Assembly (NCBI GenBank): GCA_945862265.1
Contig: CAMAXP010000007.1
Location: 1-64,000 of the forward strand
DNA length: 64,000 nt
Reading direction: 5' to 3'
Source of the DNA: Bordetella parapertussis
Lineage (GTDB): Bacteria > Pseudomonadota > Gammaproteobacteria > Burkholderiales > SG8-39
Position 1 is the first letter of the stretch, and each line of letters starts with the position of its first letter. Shown in pieces: positions 34,740-44,867 of the stretch. Below the pieces are notes generated by a model. It worked only from the letters and a program-made list of their open reading frames with translations. It ran no database searches and had not been told where the DNA came from. Made by a program: the position numbers and the translations under genes.

Positions 34740-35693
34740 TTACTCGGCCTTGATGTTCGCGTCCTTCACGACCTTGCCCCACTTGGCGGCGTCGTTGCGG
34801 AGCTTCTCGATGGTCTGGGCCGGCGTGAGGAACTCCGCGTCGCACCCGGTCGCGTTGAGCTGCTCCTGCAGGACCTTGTCTTCGCCGGCCTTCAACAGCG
34901 CGTGCGAGAGACGCGCGGCCACTTCGGCCGGCAGGCCGGCCGGACCGAGCAATCCGTACCACGCGGTCGAATCGAACCCCTTGACGCCCGCTTCATCCAT
35001 CGTGGGCACGTCCGGGAACGCACCTGAGCGCTTCAGCGAGCTCACCGCGATCGGCCGCACGCGGCCGCTCTTCGCAGCGCCGACGACCGGGCCGAGCGAA
35101 GAGAACAGCATCGGGATCTGCCCGCCGATGAGGTCGGTCATCGCTGGCCCGCCGCCCTTGTAAGGCACATGCAGCAGGCTCGCCCCGGTGACGCTCTTGA
35201 AGTATTCGCCCGAGAGGTGGTGAGGCCCGCCGACGCCCGAGGTGCCGTAGCTCCACTTGGCCGGATCGGCCTTCGAGGCCGCGATCACGTCATTCACGGT
35301 CTTGAAGGGCGTGGACGGATGCACCACCAGCATGCTGCCGCTGCCGCAGACGTGCCCCAGCTGCGTGAACGAGGCCTGCGTATAGCCGACCTTGCCCAAG
35401 TGCGGCGCCACCGTCAGCGGGCCGCTGTCGAAGTAATACAGGGTGTAGCCGTCGGCGGGCACCTTGGCGGCGAGTTCCATCGCCACGCCGCCCGCAGCGC
35501 CAGGCTTGGTCTCGATGATCAGCGGCTGGCCAAGGATGGATTCCAGCACCTTGGCCAGCGGCCGCATACCCGCGTCGGCCGAACCGCCGGAGGTGTAGCC
35601 AATGAACACCCGGATCGGCTTGTTCGGGTAACCCTGCGCAACAGCCGCGGTCACACCCGCGGCCAGGAGTACGACGGAGGCGAGCAGGCGCAT
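34740..35693 (-). CDS. Bug/TctC-family solute-binding protein
   Basis: 317 aa. Start MRLLASVVLLAAGVTAAVAQ is a short signal peptide. Then come YPNKPIRVFIGYTSGGSAD, LAAKVPADGYTLYYFDSGPL and LLHVPYKGGGPAMTDLIGGQ. ATG 35693 was chosen because GGACC sits just upstream and a signal peptide begins there. It is the last gene of the Bug-TauD-Bug operon, 10 bp after the dioxygenase. Confidence 0.88.
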   Translation of the reverse strand: MRLLASVVLLAAGVTAAVAQGYPNKPIRVFIGYTSGGSADAGMRPLAKVLESILGQPLIIETKPGAAGGVAMELAAKVPADGYTLYYFDSGPLTVAPHLGKVGYTQASFTQLGHVCGSGSMLVVHPSTPFKTVNDVIAASKADPAKWSYGTSGVGGPHHLSGEYFKSVTGASLLHVPYKGGGPAMTDLIGGQIPMLFSSLGPVVGAAKSGRVRPIAVSSLKRSGAFPDVPTMDEAGVKGFDSTAWYGLLGPAGLPAEVAARLSHALLKAGEDKVLQEQLNATGCDAEFLTPAQTIEKLRNDAAKWGKVVKDANIKAE

Positions 35694-35703
35694 GGCAGGT
35701 CCT

Positions 35704-36654
35704 TTAGTCGTGGAGGGCGGCGACGGCTTTCGCATCGGCGGCGGGTTTCGCCGCTGTAACGGCCGGTGGAACTTTCATTTGCACGGCCGCGGCCACAGGA
35801 TCGAGGTAGCGCCCGAGGTAATCGCCCATGCCCGAAGTGCGGATCATGTGGCGGATCTCGCTCGGGTCGTAGTCGCCCACGGCGAGGTGCACCATGCAGC
35901 GGTTGTCCCACATCACGAAGTCGCCGATGGTCCAGTAGTGCCGGTAGGTGAATTTCGGCTGCACCGAGTGGTCGCAGAGGAACTTCACGATCGGCTTGCT
36001 CTCTGCCTCGGACAATCCGAGGAAGGTGCGCACCCGCTCGTTCACGTAAAGCGCTTTCTTGCCGGACTCCGGATGCACGCGCACCGCAGGATGCACGACC
36101 ATCGGGTTGAGGCGGCGGAATTCATTGGCGACTTCCGGCCCGCGCTTGTCGAGGCCTTCGATCAGGCTGGCGTCGTGCACGCCCTCCAGCCCCTCCAGGA
36201 AGGATTGCATTTTCGGCGACAGCGTCTCGAAGGCCGCGTACTGGTTCGCGAAAATCGTGTCGCCGCCCACCGAGGGCTTCTCCATGCAGTACACGGCCGT
36301 CCCCTTGGCGGGGCGCAGCGTGTAGGAGAGGTCCGTGTGCCAGTTCTGCCCGGCGTTGTAGGTCTTCGACGGCTGGCCGTTGGTGCGCTTGTTGGTGAGC
36401 ACCATGACCTCGTTGATCTCGGGATGCCGGTTGAAGGGCTGCGTGGCGTAATCGTCGAGCTCTCCGAAGTAGCGGCTGAACTTCATCATCGAATGCGGGT
36501 CGAGGTTCTGGCCCGGGAACACCAGCACGAGGTGCTCGATCCACGCCTTGCGGATCAACTCGATGTCGGCATCGGTCAGCGGCTTGGAAAGGTCGACGCC
36601 CGTGACCCTTGCACCGCACGCATAGCCTACCGGCTGGATGGAAATCTTCGACAT
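35704..36654 (-). CDS. TauD/TfdA-family Fe(II)/2-oxoglutarate dioxygenase
   Basis: 316 aa. The facial triad is visible: H106 and D108 in NWHTDLSYTL, and H256 in MWDNRCMVHLAVGD. R272 in HMIRTSGMGD is the likely 2-oxoglutarate-binding Arg. The family hydroxylates or cleaves sulfonates, phenoxyacetates and similar compounds. The C-terminus carries an Ala/Lys-rich tail (VPPAVTAAKPAADAKAVAAL) not needed for the fold. It lies between two Bug genes in one operon, so the imported compound is probably its substrate. No sulfonate ABC transporter is nearby. Confidence 0.9.
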   Translation of the reverse strand: MSKISIQPVGYACGARVTGVDLSKPLTDADIELIRKAWIEHLVLVFPGQNLDPHSMMKFSRYFGELDDYATQPFNRHPEINEVMVLTNKRTNGQPSKTYNAGQNWHTDLSYTLRPAKGTAVYCMEKPSVGGDTIFANQYAAFETLSPKMQSFLEGLEGVHDASLIEGLDKRGPEVANEFRRLNPMVVHPAVRVHPESGKKALYVNERVRTFLGLSEAESKPIVKFLCDHSVQPKFTYRHYWTIGDFVMWDNRCMVHLAVGDYDPSEIRHMIRTSGMGDYLGRYLDPVAAAVQMKVPPAVTAAKPAADAKAVAALHD

Positions 36655-36681
36655 GGGGATCCTCCTGCAGTGAGTATGGGT

Positions 36682-37647
36682 TCAGTCGGCCTGGATGCCG
36701 GCTTCCTTGATGATCCGGCCCCACTTCGACATCTCCGCCTTGAGGAAAGTATCGAGGTCGTCGGGCTTCGTGAACAGCAAATCGAAATTCTGCGCGGCGA
36801 GCCGGTCCTTGTTCTCGGGCTTGGCCATGCCGCGCGCGAGGTCGGCGGCAATCTTCGTGGCGAGTTCCTTGGGAAGCCCCGCCGGGCCGAACATCGCGAA
36901 CCAGGTCACCGCCTCATAGCCCGGCAGGCCGGACTCGCTCATCGTCGGCAGGTCGGGCGCTTGCGCCGAGCGCGCCTGCGTCGTGATCGCCAGCGCCTTG
37001 ACCGTGCCGGCCTTGCCGTTCTGGATCGCCGTGGAGAACTGGTCGAACATGACCTCGATACGCCCGCCGATTACGTCGGCCTGCGCCCCGGCGATCGCCT
37101 TGTAGGGCACATGCTGAATACTCACTTTCGCCATGTTCTTGAACATCTCGCACGAGAGGTGCTGCGAAGTGCCCGTACCCGAGGACGCGCAGTTGAGCTT
37201 GCCCGGGTTAGCGCGCGCATGCGCGACGAGTTCCGCAACGCTGTTCACCGGCAGGTTTTTCGCCACCGTGAGCACCACGGGAAGCTTGGCGAACAGCGAG
37301 ATCGGCGTGAAGTCCTTCAGCGTGTCGTAGGGCAACTTCTTGATCAGCACCGGGTTCGTGGAGTGGCTGATCGACACGGTAAGAAGCGTGTAACCGTCGG
37401 GCGCGGCCTTCGCGCCGATATCCGTACCGATGATGCCACCCGCGCCGCCCTTGTTGTCCACCACCACGGCCTGCTTCCATTCCTCGGTCAGCGCACGCGC
37501 CGCCGAACGGGAGATGAGGTCCAGCCCGCCGCCGGGTGCGGCGGCCACGACCAGGGTCACCGCCTTGCGGGGGTAGTCCTGGGCGAACAGGGCGGTTGCG
37601 AACAAGGCGAGGCAAGCCGCCAGCAGCAGGGGGGAACGACGTGGCAT
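36682..37647 (-). CDS. Bug/TctC-family solute-binding protein
   Basis: 321 aa. Signal peptide MPRRSPLLLAACLALFATAL ending near LFAQ, then YPRKAVTLVVAAAPGGGLD, IGAKAAPDGYTLLTVSISHS and IQHVPYKAIAGAQAD. It is the first gene of the Bug-TauD-Bug operon, 27 bp before the dioxygenase start. The gap 37648-37764 on its upstream side holds no gene. Confidence 0.88.
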   Translation of the reverse strand: MPRRSPLLLAACLALFATALFAQDYPRKAVTLVVAAAPGGGLDLISRSAARALTEEWKQAVVVDNKGGAGGIIGTDIGAKAAPDGYTLLTVSISHSTNPVLIKKLPYDTLKDFTPISLFAKLPVVLTVAKNLPVNSVAELVAHARANPGKLNCASSGTGTSQHLSCEMFKNMAKVSIQHVPYKAIAGAQADVIGGRIEVMFDQFSTAIQNGKAGTVKALAITTQARSAQAPDLPTMSESGLPGYEAVTWFAMFGPAGLPKELATKIAADLARGMAKPENKDRLAAQNFDLLFTKPDDLDTFLKAEMSKWGRIIKEAGIQAD

Positions 37648-37764
37648 TGCTGTCTCCGTGAGGATCGGCCCGGGGTCGGGTACCGCTCCGCCCTCGGGTC
37701 TTCTATTGCCTAAAGATTACAGGGTTTGCCGCGCCATGGGCAGCGCGTTTCACTGCGCGCAACC

Positions 37765-38367
37765 CTATTTCGGCGCTTCGAGCAACCGCTGCACGTAGCG
37801 CGCCAGCAGGTCGATTTCGAGGTTCACCTTCGCCCCGGCCGCGAGGCGCGACAGCGTGGTGACTTCGAGCGTGTGCGGGATCAGGTTCACTTCGAAGGTC
37901 GCGCCCGCGGGCCCGTCCTCCACGCGATTGACCGTGAGGCTCACGCCGTTGACGGTGACCGAACCTTTCTTCGCGATATAGCGGCCGAGGTCCTTCGGCG
38001 CGCGCACCGCGAGCCGCCAGGATTCGCCGAGCTGTTCGAACGCTGCGACTTCGCCCACGCCGTCCACGTGGCCGGTGACCAGGTGCCCGTCGATGCTGTC
38101 GCCCAGCGCCATGGACTTCTCGAGGTTCACCGGGCCCGGCGCGCCGAGGCCCACGGTGACATCGAGCGACTCGCGGGAGACATCCACCGTGAAGCGGTTG
38201 CCGGCGATGGAGGTCGCCGTCATGCAGGCGCCGTTCATCGCGATCGAATCGCCGATCTTCGTCTTGCCGAGGCCGAGGACCCCCGCTTCAATGGTGAGGC
38301 GCACGCCCTTTTCGAGCGGCTCGACCTGCTCGATCGTGCCCACCGCCTGGATGATTCCCGAGAACAT
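37765..38367 (-). CDS. ribE: Riboflavin synthase alpha subunit
   Basis: 200 aa, the usual length. The two lumazine-binding repeats are clear: MFSGIIQAVGTIEQVEPLEK at the start, and MALGDSIDGHLVTGHVDGVG beginning the second half. IGDSIAMNGACMTATSI and GSVTVNGVSLTVNRV are the paired loops. It turns two lumazines into riboflavin. The start overlaps the ribD stop by one base (TGATG), so translation is coupled. The gene name ribC is also used. Confidence 0.95.
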   Translation of the reverse strand: MFSGIIQAVGTIEQVEPLEKGVRLTIEAGVLGLGKTKIGDSIAMNGACMTATSIAGNRFTVDVSRESLDVTVGLGAPGPVNLEKSMALGDSIDGHLVTGHVDGVGEVAAFEQLGESWRLAVRAPKDLGRYIAKKGSVTVNGVSLTVNRVEDGPAGATFEVNLIPHTLEVTTLSRLAAGAKVNLEIDLLARYVQRLLEAPK

Positions 38368-39455
38368 CAGTGCTCCCCTTTGAAGCGCGCGACGATGCGC
38401 AGGTCGTCCCCGATCCGGTCCACCGACCGGAAGTCGAGCGCCACCCGCTCGTCGAGCGAGGTCAGCGCAAGGCTCGCCATCCCCTGCGCCGCATCGCCAA
38501 GGAACGAAGGCGCAAGGTAGACGAGGACCTCGTCCACGCAGCCCTCGCGCACGAACGAGCCATTCAGCTTCACGCCCGCCTCGACATGCAGTTCGTTGAT
38601 GCCGCGACGGCCGAGTTCGGCGAGCATCGCAGGCAGGTCGACCTTGCCGTTTGCGTTGGCGATGTTCACGACCTCCGCGCCGTGCCCTTCGAGCGCTGCA
38701 CGGGCGGCCGGATTGTCCACCGCGCAGAACATGAGAACGTTGCCGCCCTGCAGGATGCGCGCGTTGAGCGGGGTCTCCAGCCGGCTGTCGACGATCACGC
38801 GCAACGGCTGGCGCTCGACCGGCACTTCGCGAACGTTGAGCTGCGGATCGTCCGCTGTGACCGTGCCTATGCCGGTCAGCACGGCGCAGGCGCGCGCGCG
38901 CCAGGCGTGCCCGTCCTTGCGCGCCGCCGGGCCGGTGATCCACTGCGACTGCCCGTTGGCGAGCGCCGTGCGCCCGTCGAGGCTCGCGGCGATCTTCATT
39001 CGCACCCAAGGGCGCCCGCGCGTCATACGTGAAGCGAACCCGATATTCAGTTCCCTCGCTTCGTCTTCCATCAGCCCGCACTCGAAACGGATGCCGGCAG
39101 CTTCGAGCTTCTTCCCGCCGCCCGCACCCTGCGGATTCGGGTCGAGCATCGCGGCCACCACGCGCGAAACGTCGGCGCGGATCAGCGCTTCGGCACAAGG
39201 CGGCGTGCGGCCCGTGTGCGCGCAGGGCTCGAGCGTGACGTACACGGTGGCGCCATGCGCGTTGGCGCCCGCGGCCGCCAGCGCGTTGGCCTCGGCGTGA
39301 GGCTCGCCCGCCTTGTGGTGCCAGCCTTCGCCGACGACCACGCCGAGATTGACGATGACGCACCCGACGCGAGGGTTCGGCGTGGCGGTATTCATGCCCC
39401 TGGCCGCGAGTTCGAGCGCGCGCGCCATGTATTCGCGGTCCGCGTCGCTGAACAT
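38367..39455 (-). CDS. ribD: Bifunctional riboflavin deaminase/reductase RibD
   Basis: 362 aa, full length. The N-terminal deaminase has the zinc motif H53-A-E55 and PCAHTGRTPPC (C78 and C87). The C-terminal reductase runs from about residue 150, with KIAASLDGRTALANGQSQWI and LHVEAGVKLNGSFVREGCVD. It catalyses two early steps of riboflavin synthesis. It lies 2 bp after nrdR. No FMN riboswitch is seen in front of it, so regulation is probably via the glyA-nrdR-rib operon. Confidence 0.96.
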   Translation of the reverse strand: MFSDADREYMARALELAARGMNTATPNPRVGCVIVNLGVVVGEGWHHKAGEPHAEANALAAAGANAHGATVYVTLEPCAHTGRTPPCAEALIRADVSRVVAAMLDPNPQGAGGGKKLEAAGIRFECGLMEDEARELNIGFASRMTRGRPWVRMKIAASLDGRTALANGQSQWITGPAARKDGHAWRARACAVLTGIGTVTADDPQLNVREVPVERQPLRVIVDSRLETPLNARILQGGNVLMFCAVDNPAARAALEGHGAEVVNIANANGKVDLPAMLAELGRRGINELHVEAGVKLNGSFVREGCVDEVLVYLAPSFLGDAAQGMASLALTSLDERVALDFRSVDRIGDDLRIVARFKGEH

Positions 39456-39457
39456 GA

Positions 39458-39922
39458 TTATTTCCTGCGCGGTGCTTTCTTCACTTCGAGGACCGCTTCG
39501 CGGAAATCGTCCGGGGTATCGAAGCTGCGATAGACCGAGGCAAAGCGGATGTAGGCCACCTTGTCCAGGCGTGCCAGCTCGCGCATCACCAACTCGCCGA
39601 CCTTGGCGGTGGCGAGCTCACGCTCGCCCGTCTGGCGGAGCTTTTCCTCAATGCGGTCGATCGCGGCGTCCACCTTGTCGGTGGCGACCTGGCGCTTCCT
39701 GAGCGCGAGCATCATGCTGCCGGCGAGCTTGTCACGGTCGAAATCCGTGCGGCTGCCGTCCTTCTTCACCAGCCGCGGCATGCGCAGCTCGACCTTCTCG
39801 TAGGTCGTGAACCGCTTGTCGCACGCCACGCACTTCCTCCGCCGCCGGATCGAATTGGTATCCGGGTTGGAGCGTGTGTCGAGGACCTGGGTGTCCTCCG
39901 ACGAGCAGAAGGGGCAGCGCAT
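39458..39922 (-). CDS. nrdR: Transcriptional repressor NrdR
   Basis: 154 aa. The zinc ribbon cysteines are C3, C6, C31 and C34 ([10 protein letters not shown] and [11 protein letters not shown]). The ATP-cone domain follows, with [19 protein letters not shown] and [20 protein letters not shown]. It senses ATP/dATP and represses ribonucleotide reductase genes. It lies 9 bp after glyA and 2 bp before ribD, an order common in Burkholderiales. Confidence 0.97.
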   Translation of the reverse strand: MRCPFCSSEDTQVLDTRSNPDTNSIRRRRKCVACDKRFTTYEKVELRMPRLVKKDGSRTDFDRDKLAGSMMLALRKRQVATDKVDAAIDRIEEKLRQTGERELATAKVGELVMRELARLDKVAYIRFASVYRSFDTPDDFREAVLEVKKAPRRK

Positions 39923-39931
39923 CGCTTCAGG

Positions 39932-41185
39932 TCATGCGTAGACGGGAAAGGCTGTGCACAGCTCGGATACGGAGCCGCGCACGCGGGCGAGGTTCTTTTC
40001 ATCGGCCGGCGCTTCAAGCACGTCGGCGATCAGTCCGGCGAGGATCTTGGATTCGTTTATGCCGAAGCCGCGCGTGGTCATCGCCGGGGAGCCGATGCGG
40101 ATGCCGCTGGTGACCATGGGCTTTTCCGGATCGTTGGGGATCGCGTTCTTGTTGACCGTGATGTGCGCGGCGCCGAGCGCCGCTTCCGCGTCCTTGCCGG
40201 TGATCTTCTTGGCGCGCAGGTCGAGCAGCATCATGTGCGACTCGGTACGGCCGGACACCACGCGCACGCCGCGCGCGGTCAAAGCGCTCGCCATCGCGCT
40301 GGCGTTATCGAGCACGTTCTGCTGGTAGACCTTGAATCCGGGCTTCAGCGCCTCGCCGAAGGCCACCGCCTTGGCCGCGATCACGTGCATCAGCGGCCCG
40401 CCCTGCAGGCCGGGGAAGATCGCCGAGTTCACGCCCTTGCTGCCTTTGTCCCCTTCTTCGCGCATGCCAAGGACGAGTCCGCCGCGCGGGCCGCGCAGGG
40501 TCTTGTGCGTGGTGGTGGTCACAAAATGCGCGATGCCGATCGGCGACGGGTAGAGGCCCACCGCCACCATGCCGGCGTAGTGCGCCATGTCGGCCAACAG
40601 CAGCGCGCCCACCTTGTCGGCAATCGCGCGAAAGCGCGCCCAGTCGATCTTCAGCGAATACGCCGAGGCGCCGGTCACGATCATCTTCGGCTTGTGCTCG
40701 ATGGCAAGTTTTTCCGCCGCGTCGTAGTCGATCTCTTCCTTGTCGTTCAGGCCGTACGACACGAAGTTGTACAGCTTGCCCGACAGGTTCACCGGCGAGC
40801 CGTGCGTCAGGTGCCCGCCGTGCGCGAGCGACATCCCCAGCACCGTGTCGCCGGGCTTGAGGTTGGACACGTACACCGCCTGGTTGGCCTGCGAGCCCGA
40901 ATGCGGCTGCACGTTGGCCCAGTCGGCGCCGAAGAGCTTCTTCGCGCGCTCGATGGCGATGGTCTCGGCGACGTCCACAAACTCGCAGCCGCCGTAGTAG
41001 CGCTTGCCCGGGTAGCCCTCGGCGTACTTGTTGGTCAGCTGGCTGCCCTGCGCAATCATGACCTCCTGGCTGACGTAGTTCTCGGAGGCGATCAGCTCGA
41101 CGTGGTCTTCCTGGCGGCGGTTCTCGAGACGAACGGCGTTCCAGAGTTCGGGGTCGGATTGGGCAAGCAGGTTGGCGTGGAACAT
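39932..41185 (-). CDS. glyA: Serine hydroxymethyltransferase
   Basis: 417 aa, full length. The PLP lysine is K228 in [14 protein letters not shown]. Other family blocks are [40 protein letters not shown] and [15 protein letters not shown]. It interconverts serine and glycine and feeds one-carbon folate metabolism. It is the first gene of the glyA-nrdR-ribD-ribE operon. The region upstream holds repeat copy B; no glycine riboswitch could be recognised there. Confidence 0.97.
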   Translation of the reverse strand: MFHANLLAQSDPELWNAVRLENRRQEDHVELIASENYVSQEVMIAQGSQLTNKYAEGYPGKRYYGGCEFVDVAETIAIERAKKLFGADWANVQPHSGSQANQAVYVSNLKPGDTVLGMSLAHGGHLTHGSPVNLSGKLYNFVSYGLNDKEEIDYDAAEKLAIEHKPKMIVTGASAYSLKIDWARFRAIADKVGALLLADMAHYAGMVAVGLYPSPIGIAHFVTTTTHKTLRGPRGGLVLGMREEGDKGSKGVNSAIFPGLQGGPLMHVIAAKAVAFGEALKPGFKVYQQNVLDNASAMASALTARGVRVVSGRTESHMMLLDLRAKKITGKDAEAALGAAHITVNKNAIPNDPEKPMVTSGIRIGSPAMTTRGFGINESKILAGLIADVLEAPADEKNLARVRGSVSELCTAFPVYA

Positions 41186-41266
41186 GGCGGATGGGCTCTA
41201 GGAGGAGCCCGGATTCTACCAGCGGGAGGGCCACAAGGCCGGGCGCGTAAGGGATGGACAGAGGAG

Positions 41267-41345
41267 AATATTATTCTTACGATATACAAACTGCCATGAG
41301 AGTGGCTCCAGCAGGTCGTCTTCCACTTATAATTTCGAAGAATTT
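41267..41345 (+). repeat. 77-79-bp interspersed repeat, copy B
   Basis: Core CTGCCATGAGAGTGGCTCC with AATATTATTCTTACGATATA upstream. Here GCCA (41293-41296) can pair with TGGC (41303-41306); in copy C the same positions are GCCG and CGGC, a compensatory change. It lies between glyA and the divergent nucleotidyltransferase remnant. Confidence 0.6.
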
Positions 41346-41401
41346 AGCGTCCGGGTGGGGCGATTTGACCGCAGTCTCCCTGTACTGGGTACACTGCGGA
41401 A

Positions 41402-41635
41402 ATGAGCATGTACACCCTCCTTTCCACCCTTTCGGACGCCGAGGTCGATTACGTCCTGATCGGCGGCCTGGCGGTGACCCTGCACGGCTACCAGCGCGTC
41501 ACCATGCGCAGCCCCGAAGCCATGGCGACCGTCATCGACGACCTGATCCGCCTGAAAACAGGCACCGGTCGGACCAAGGACGTGCTGGACATCGAGGAAC
41601 TGGAAAAAATCAAACGGCAACGGGCGGGTGGGTGA
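41402..41635 (+). pseudogene. Nucleotidyltransferase (MNT/AbiEii-like), internally deleted
   Basis: 77 aa. The N-terminal part LLSTLSDAEVDYVLIGGLAV and VTLHGYQRVTM matches small nucleotidyltransferase antitoxins/AbiEii-like proteins. It then jumps to SPEAMATVIDDLIRLK and RTKDVLDIEELEKIKR, which is their C-terminus. The middle, including the catalytic D-x-D, is missing, so the protein cannot transfer nucleotides. The frame stays open, so the deletion is in phase. It overlaps nothing upstream, and the next small gene begins 1 bp after its stop. Confidence 0.6.
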
Positions 41636-41636
41636 C

Positions 41637-41813
41637 ATGTCCAACGTTGAATTGACACCGGAAGAGAACCTGCGCCTGCTCGAAGAAATCGAGGCGAATC
41701 GCGCTTTTATCCTGCTCGCCTACCATTCGAATCCGGAATTGCTGAAGAACGCCGATCCGCAGATCAAGCGTCTGTTCGAGGCTGTACCTGAAAAGGAAAC
41801 CGGCGCGTGGTAA
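41637..41813 (+). CDS. Small hypothetical protein leading the phosphorelay operon
   Basis: 58 aa: [20 protein letters not shown] and [20 protein letters not shown]. It is acidic and helical, with no signal peptide or membrane segment. I do not recognise a family. ATG 41637 directly follows the previous stop (TGAC-ATG), and its own stop overlaps the kinase GTG by 7 bp, so it is translationally coupled to the kinase. It could be a small partner of the kinase or a leftover of the nucleotidyltransferase module. Confidence 0.5.
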   Translation: MSNVELTPEENLRLLEEIEANRAFILLAYHSNPELLKNADPQIKRLFEAVPEKETGAW

Positions 41814-44530
41814 CGAAGCCGGCCAAGAAGAAGGCCGCGCCCGTCAAGAAGACCGACGCCGCAGGTCTTGCCGAGGAACTGCGTACGGCGAAAGAGCGCC
41901 TGCGCCACGCCAAAGTCGAAACCCGGGAGGCGCTCGACCAGCAGAACGCGACAGCGGAAATCCTGCGCATTATCTCGGACTCCCCGCACGACGTGCAGCC
42001 GGTGCTCGACGCCGTGGCCGAGCGCGCGGCGCGCATCTGCGAGGCGCAGGTCGCCGACATCATCCTGGCCGAAGGCGAAATGATGCGCGTGAGGGCGTCA
42101 ATCGGCCTGATCGGCCTGATCGGCCGGCCCGGCGCGGCCGAATCGATGCCTCTGAACAGCGATAGCGTCATGGGCCGCGCGGTCGTCGACCGTGCCGTGG
42201 TGCAGGTCGCCGACCTGCAGAACCCTCCGGACGGCGAATATGTGCTGGGCAGGGAACTCGCGCTCAAGTACGGCCATCGCACCATCCTTGCGGTGCCGTT
42301 GCTGCGCGAAGGCCGCGCCCTGGGGACGATTCTCGTGCGCAGGACCGAGGTGCGGCCGTTCGACGAGAAGCACATCTCGCTCCTCAAGACCTTCGCCGAC
42401 CAGGCCGCGATCGCGATCGAGAACGTGCGGCTGTTCAACGAGACGAAAGAGTCGCTTGAGCGGCAGACCGCCACCGCGGAAATCCTCAAGGTGATCGGCA
42501 GTTCGATGACGGACACGCAGCCGGCTTTCGATGCCATCGTCAGGAATTGCGGCAACCTGTTCAAGGGCAGCCTCGTCGTGCTTTGGCTGATCGGCGAAGA
42601 CCGGCTCCATCCCCGCGCGAGCAATGGCGAGTTTTCCCGCGATTCGATGCCGATCGATCGGGAAAGCGCGATCGGCGTGTGCGTGCTCGATGGCCACATG
42701 ATTCACCTGCCTGACCTGGAGGCAGCGGCGGAGGAGGAGTACCCGCGGATCCGACAGCTGGGTTTGAAGTACGGCTTCCTTTCGGGAATCTACACACCGC
42801 TCCTGCTCGCAGGCCGGGCGATCGGGGGTATTTCGGTGCTCCGGAACGCGCGCGGGGCTTTCAACGACAAACAGATGGCGGTCCTCGGCACCTTCGCCGA
42901 CCAGGCGGTGATCGCGATCCAGAACGTGCGCCTGTTCAAGGAGAGCAAGGACGCACGTGCGGCGGCAGAGGCCGCCAACGAAGCCAAGAGCGCCTTCCTT
43001 GCCACCATGAGCCACGAGATCCGCACCCCGATGAACGCGGTGATCGGCATGAGCGGCCTGCTGCTCGACACGCCGTTGAACGAAGAGCAGCGGGATTACG
43101 CGGGCACGATCCGCGACTCGGGCGACGCGCTGCTCACGATCATCAACGACATCCTCGACTTCTCCAAGATCGAAGCGGGGCGCATGGACATCGAGATGCA
43201 CCCGTTCGACCTGCGCGATTGCGTGGAGTCGGCGCTCGACCTCATCAGCACGCGCGCAACGGAAAAGCACCTCGACACGGCCTACGTGTTCGAGGGCGAC
43301 ATCCCCGTCGCCATCAGCGGCGACCTGACGCGCCTGCGCCAGATACTGCTCAACCTGCTCGCCAACTCGGTCAAGTTCACCGAACAAGGCGAAGTGGTGC
43401 TGACGGTCCGCTCCAAGCCCCTCGCGGATGACCGGATGCAGCTTGAATTCGAAGTGCGCGACACCGGTATCGGCCTCACGCCCGAAGGCATGGGGCGCCT
43501 GTTCCAATCCTTCTCGCAGGCCGACTCCTCCACCACGCGCAAGTACGGCGGCACGGGCCTCGGCCTCGCGATCAGCAAGCGCCTGGCCGAACTGATGGGC
43601 GGCACGATGTGGGCGGTGAGCGAGGGCCTGGGCAAGGGCTCGACCTTCATGTTCACGATCGAAGCGCAGAAAGCGAGCCTGCCGCAGACCCGCTCGCGCG
43701 AGCTGATCGGCGTGCAGGCGGAACTCTCCGGCAAGCGCCTCCTCATCGTCGATGACAACGCGACCAACCGCAAAATCCTCGCGCTGCAGTCGGGCAAGTG
43801 GGGCATGGCCTCGCGCAACACCGAGTTCCCTTCGGAAGCCCTGCGCTGGCTCGCCGAGGGCGAAAAATTCGACCTCGCGATCCTCGACATGCACATGCCG
43901 GAGATGGACGGCCTCACGCTCGCGCGTGGAATCGCCAAAACCGCTCCTGCGCTGCCCATGGTGCTGTTCAGCTCGCTCGGAAGGCGCGAGTCGGACGACA
44001 ACGAAGGCGTATTCCGCGCCTACCTGGCCAAGCCCCTGCGCCAGTCGCAGCTCTTAGACACGCTTGTGAGCCTCCTCTCGCGCGAGGTGGTGAAGACTGT
44101 GGCCACGACAGCCCCAGCCAAGACCCAGCTCGACCCCGCCATGGCCGAGCGTCACCCGCTGCGCATCCTGCTGGCCGAGGACAACGCGGTGAACCAGAAG
44201 CTCGCCTTGCGGCTCCTGCAACAGATGGGTTACCGCGCGGATGTGGCCTCCAACGGGCTGGAGGCGGTGGAGTCGGTCGAGCGACAGGCCTACGACGTCG
44301 TGCTGATGGACGTGCAGATGCCGGAACTCGACGGCCTCGACGCCACGCGCCGCATCTGCGCGCAGCACCCCGAAGGCCGCCGCCCGCGCATCGTCGCGAT
44401 GACCGCCAACGCCATGCAGGGCGACCGCGAGATGTGCCTCGCCGCAGGCATGGACGACTACGTCACCAAGCCCATTCGCGTCGACCAGCTGGTCAACGCG
44501 CTGAACAACGTCACTGCGCGCAAGGACTGA
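41807..44530 (+). CDS. Hybrid sensor histidine kinase: GAF-GAF-HisKA-HATPase-REC-REC
   Basis: 907 aa, soluble, with no membrane segments. Two GAF domains (about 60-210 and 235-385) share an [19 protein letters not shown] / [19 protein letters not shown] ending. HisKA follows with H403 in [14 protein letters not shown]. The ATPase has [12 protein letters not shown] (N box) and [20 protein letters not shown] (G boxes). The receiver domains have phospho-Asp D694 ([13 protein letters not shown]) and D835 ([13 protein letters not shown]). GTG 41807 gives a Lys-rich start. It begins a relay with the Hpt and cyclase genes downstream. The signal is unknown. Confidence 0.92.
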   Translation: MVTKPAKKKAAPVKKTDAAGLAEELRTAKERLRHAKVETREALDQQNATAEILRIISDSPHDVQPVLDAVAERAARICEAQVADIILAEGEMMRVRASIGLIGLIGRPGAAESMPLNSDSVMGRAVVDRAVVQVADLQNPPDGEYVLGRELALKYGHRTILAVPLLREGRALGTILVRRTEVRPFDEKHISLLKTFADQAAIAIENVRLFNETKESLERQTATAEILKVIGSSMTDTQPAFDAIVRNCGNLFKGSLVVLWLIGEDRLHPRASNGEFSRDSMPIDRESAIGVCVLDGHMIHLPDLEAAAEEEYPRIRQLGLKYGFLSGIYTPLLLAGRAIGGISVLRNARGAFNDKQMAVLGTFADQAVIAIQNVRLFKESKDARAAAEAANEAKSAFLATMSHEIRTPMNAVIGMSGLLLDTPLNEEQRDYAGTIRDSGDALLTIINDILDFSKIEAGRMDIEMHPFDLRDCVESALDLISTRATEKHLDTAYVFEGDIPVAISGDLTRLRQILLNLLANSVKFTEQGEVVLTVRSKPLADDRMQLEFEVRDTGIGLTPEGMGRLFQSFSQADSSTTRKYGGTGLGLAISKRLAELMGGTMWAVSEGLGKGSTFMFTIEAQKASLPQTRSRELIGVQAELSGKRLLIVDDNATNRKILALQSGKWGMASRNTEFPSEALRWLAEGEKFDLAILDMHMPEMDGLTLARGIAKTAPALPMVLFSSLGRRESDDNEGVFRAYLAKPLRQSQLLDTLVSLLSREVVKTVATTAPAKTQLDPAMAERHPLRILLAEDNAVNQKLALRLLQQMGYRADVASNGLEAVESVERQAYDVVLMDVQMPELDGLDATRRICAQHPEGRRPRIVAMTANAMQGDREMCLAAGMDDYVTKPIRVDQLVNALNNVTARKD

Positions 44531-44531
44531 A

Positions 44532-44867
44532 ATGACTGACCCCGTCATCGACCTGCCCACCTTCACCGACCTCCAGGAGGCCGCAGGCGCGGAATTCGTG
44601 GTCGAACTGGTCGACACATTCCTCCAGGAAGCACCCGTCATGCTGGCGGAACTGCGCAGTGCGCAGGCCACCGGCACGGCCGACGCTTTCCGCCGCGCCG
44701 CCCACTCGATCAAGTCCAACAGCCACACCTTCGGCGCCACGAAGCTGGGCGACATGGCGCGCGACATCGAGCTGGGCGGGATGGTCACCGACCCGGCGCT
44801 GATCGACGCCCTGGAAGCCGAGTACCTGCGTGCCGCCGCAGCGCTGAAGGATTTGTGCGGTGGCTGA
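44532..44867 (+). CDS. Hpt-domain phosphotransfer protein
   Basis: A 111-aa single Hpt domain. The phospho-His is H58 in RRAAHSIKSNSHTFGA, the normal Hpt motif (AHxLKGxSxxxG-like). It lies 1 bp after the hybrid kinase gene and overlaps the response regulator-cyclase gene by 8 bp, so all three are made together. It would carry the phosphate from the kinase receivers to the next receiver. Confidence 0.92.
   Translation: MTDPVIDLPTFTDLQEAAGAEFVVELVDTFLQEAPVMLAELRSAQATGTADAFRRAAHSIKSNSHTFGATKLGDMARDIELGGMVTDPALIDALEAEYLRAAAALKDLCGG

Noticed and set aside
37648..37764. Terminator after ribE
   Set aside because: A GCGCG/CGCGC pairing is possible at about 37743-37760 but no T run follows on the relevant strand.
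41186..41400. Glycine riboswitch in front of glyA
   Set aside because: No tandem aptamer pattern was found; the gap is mostly the 79-bp repeat copy B.
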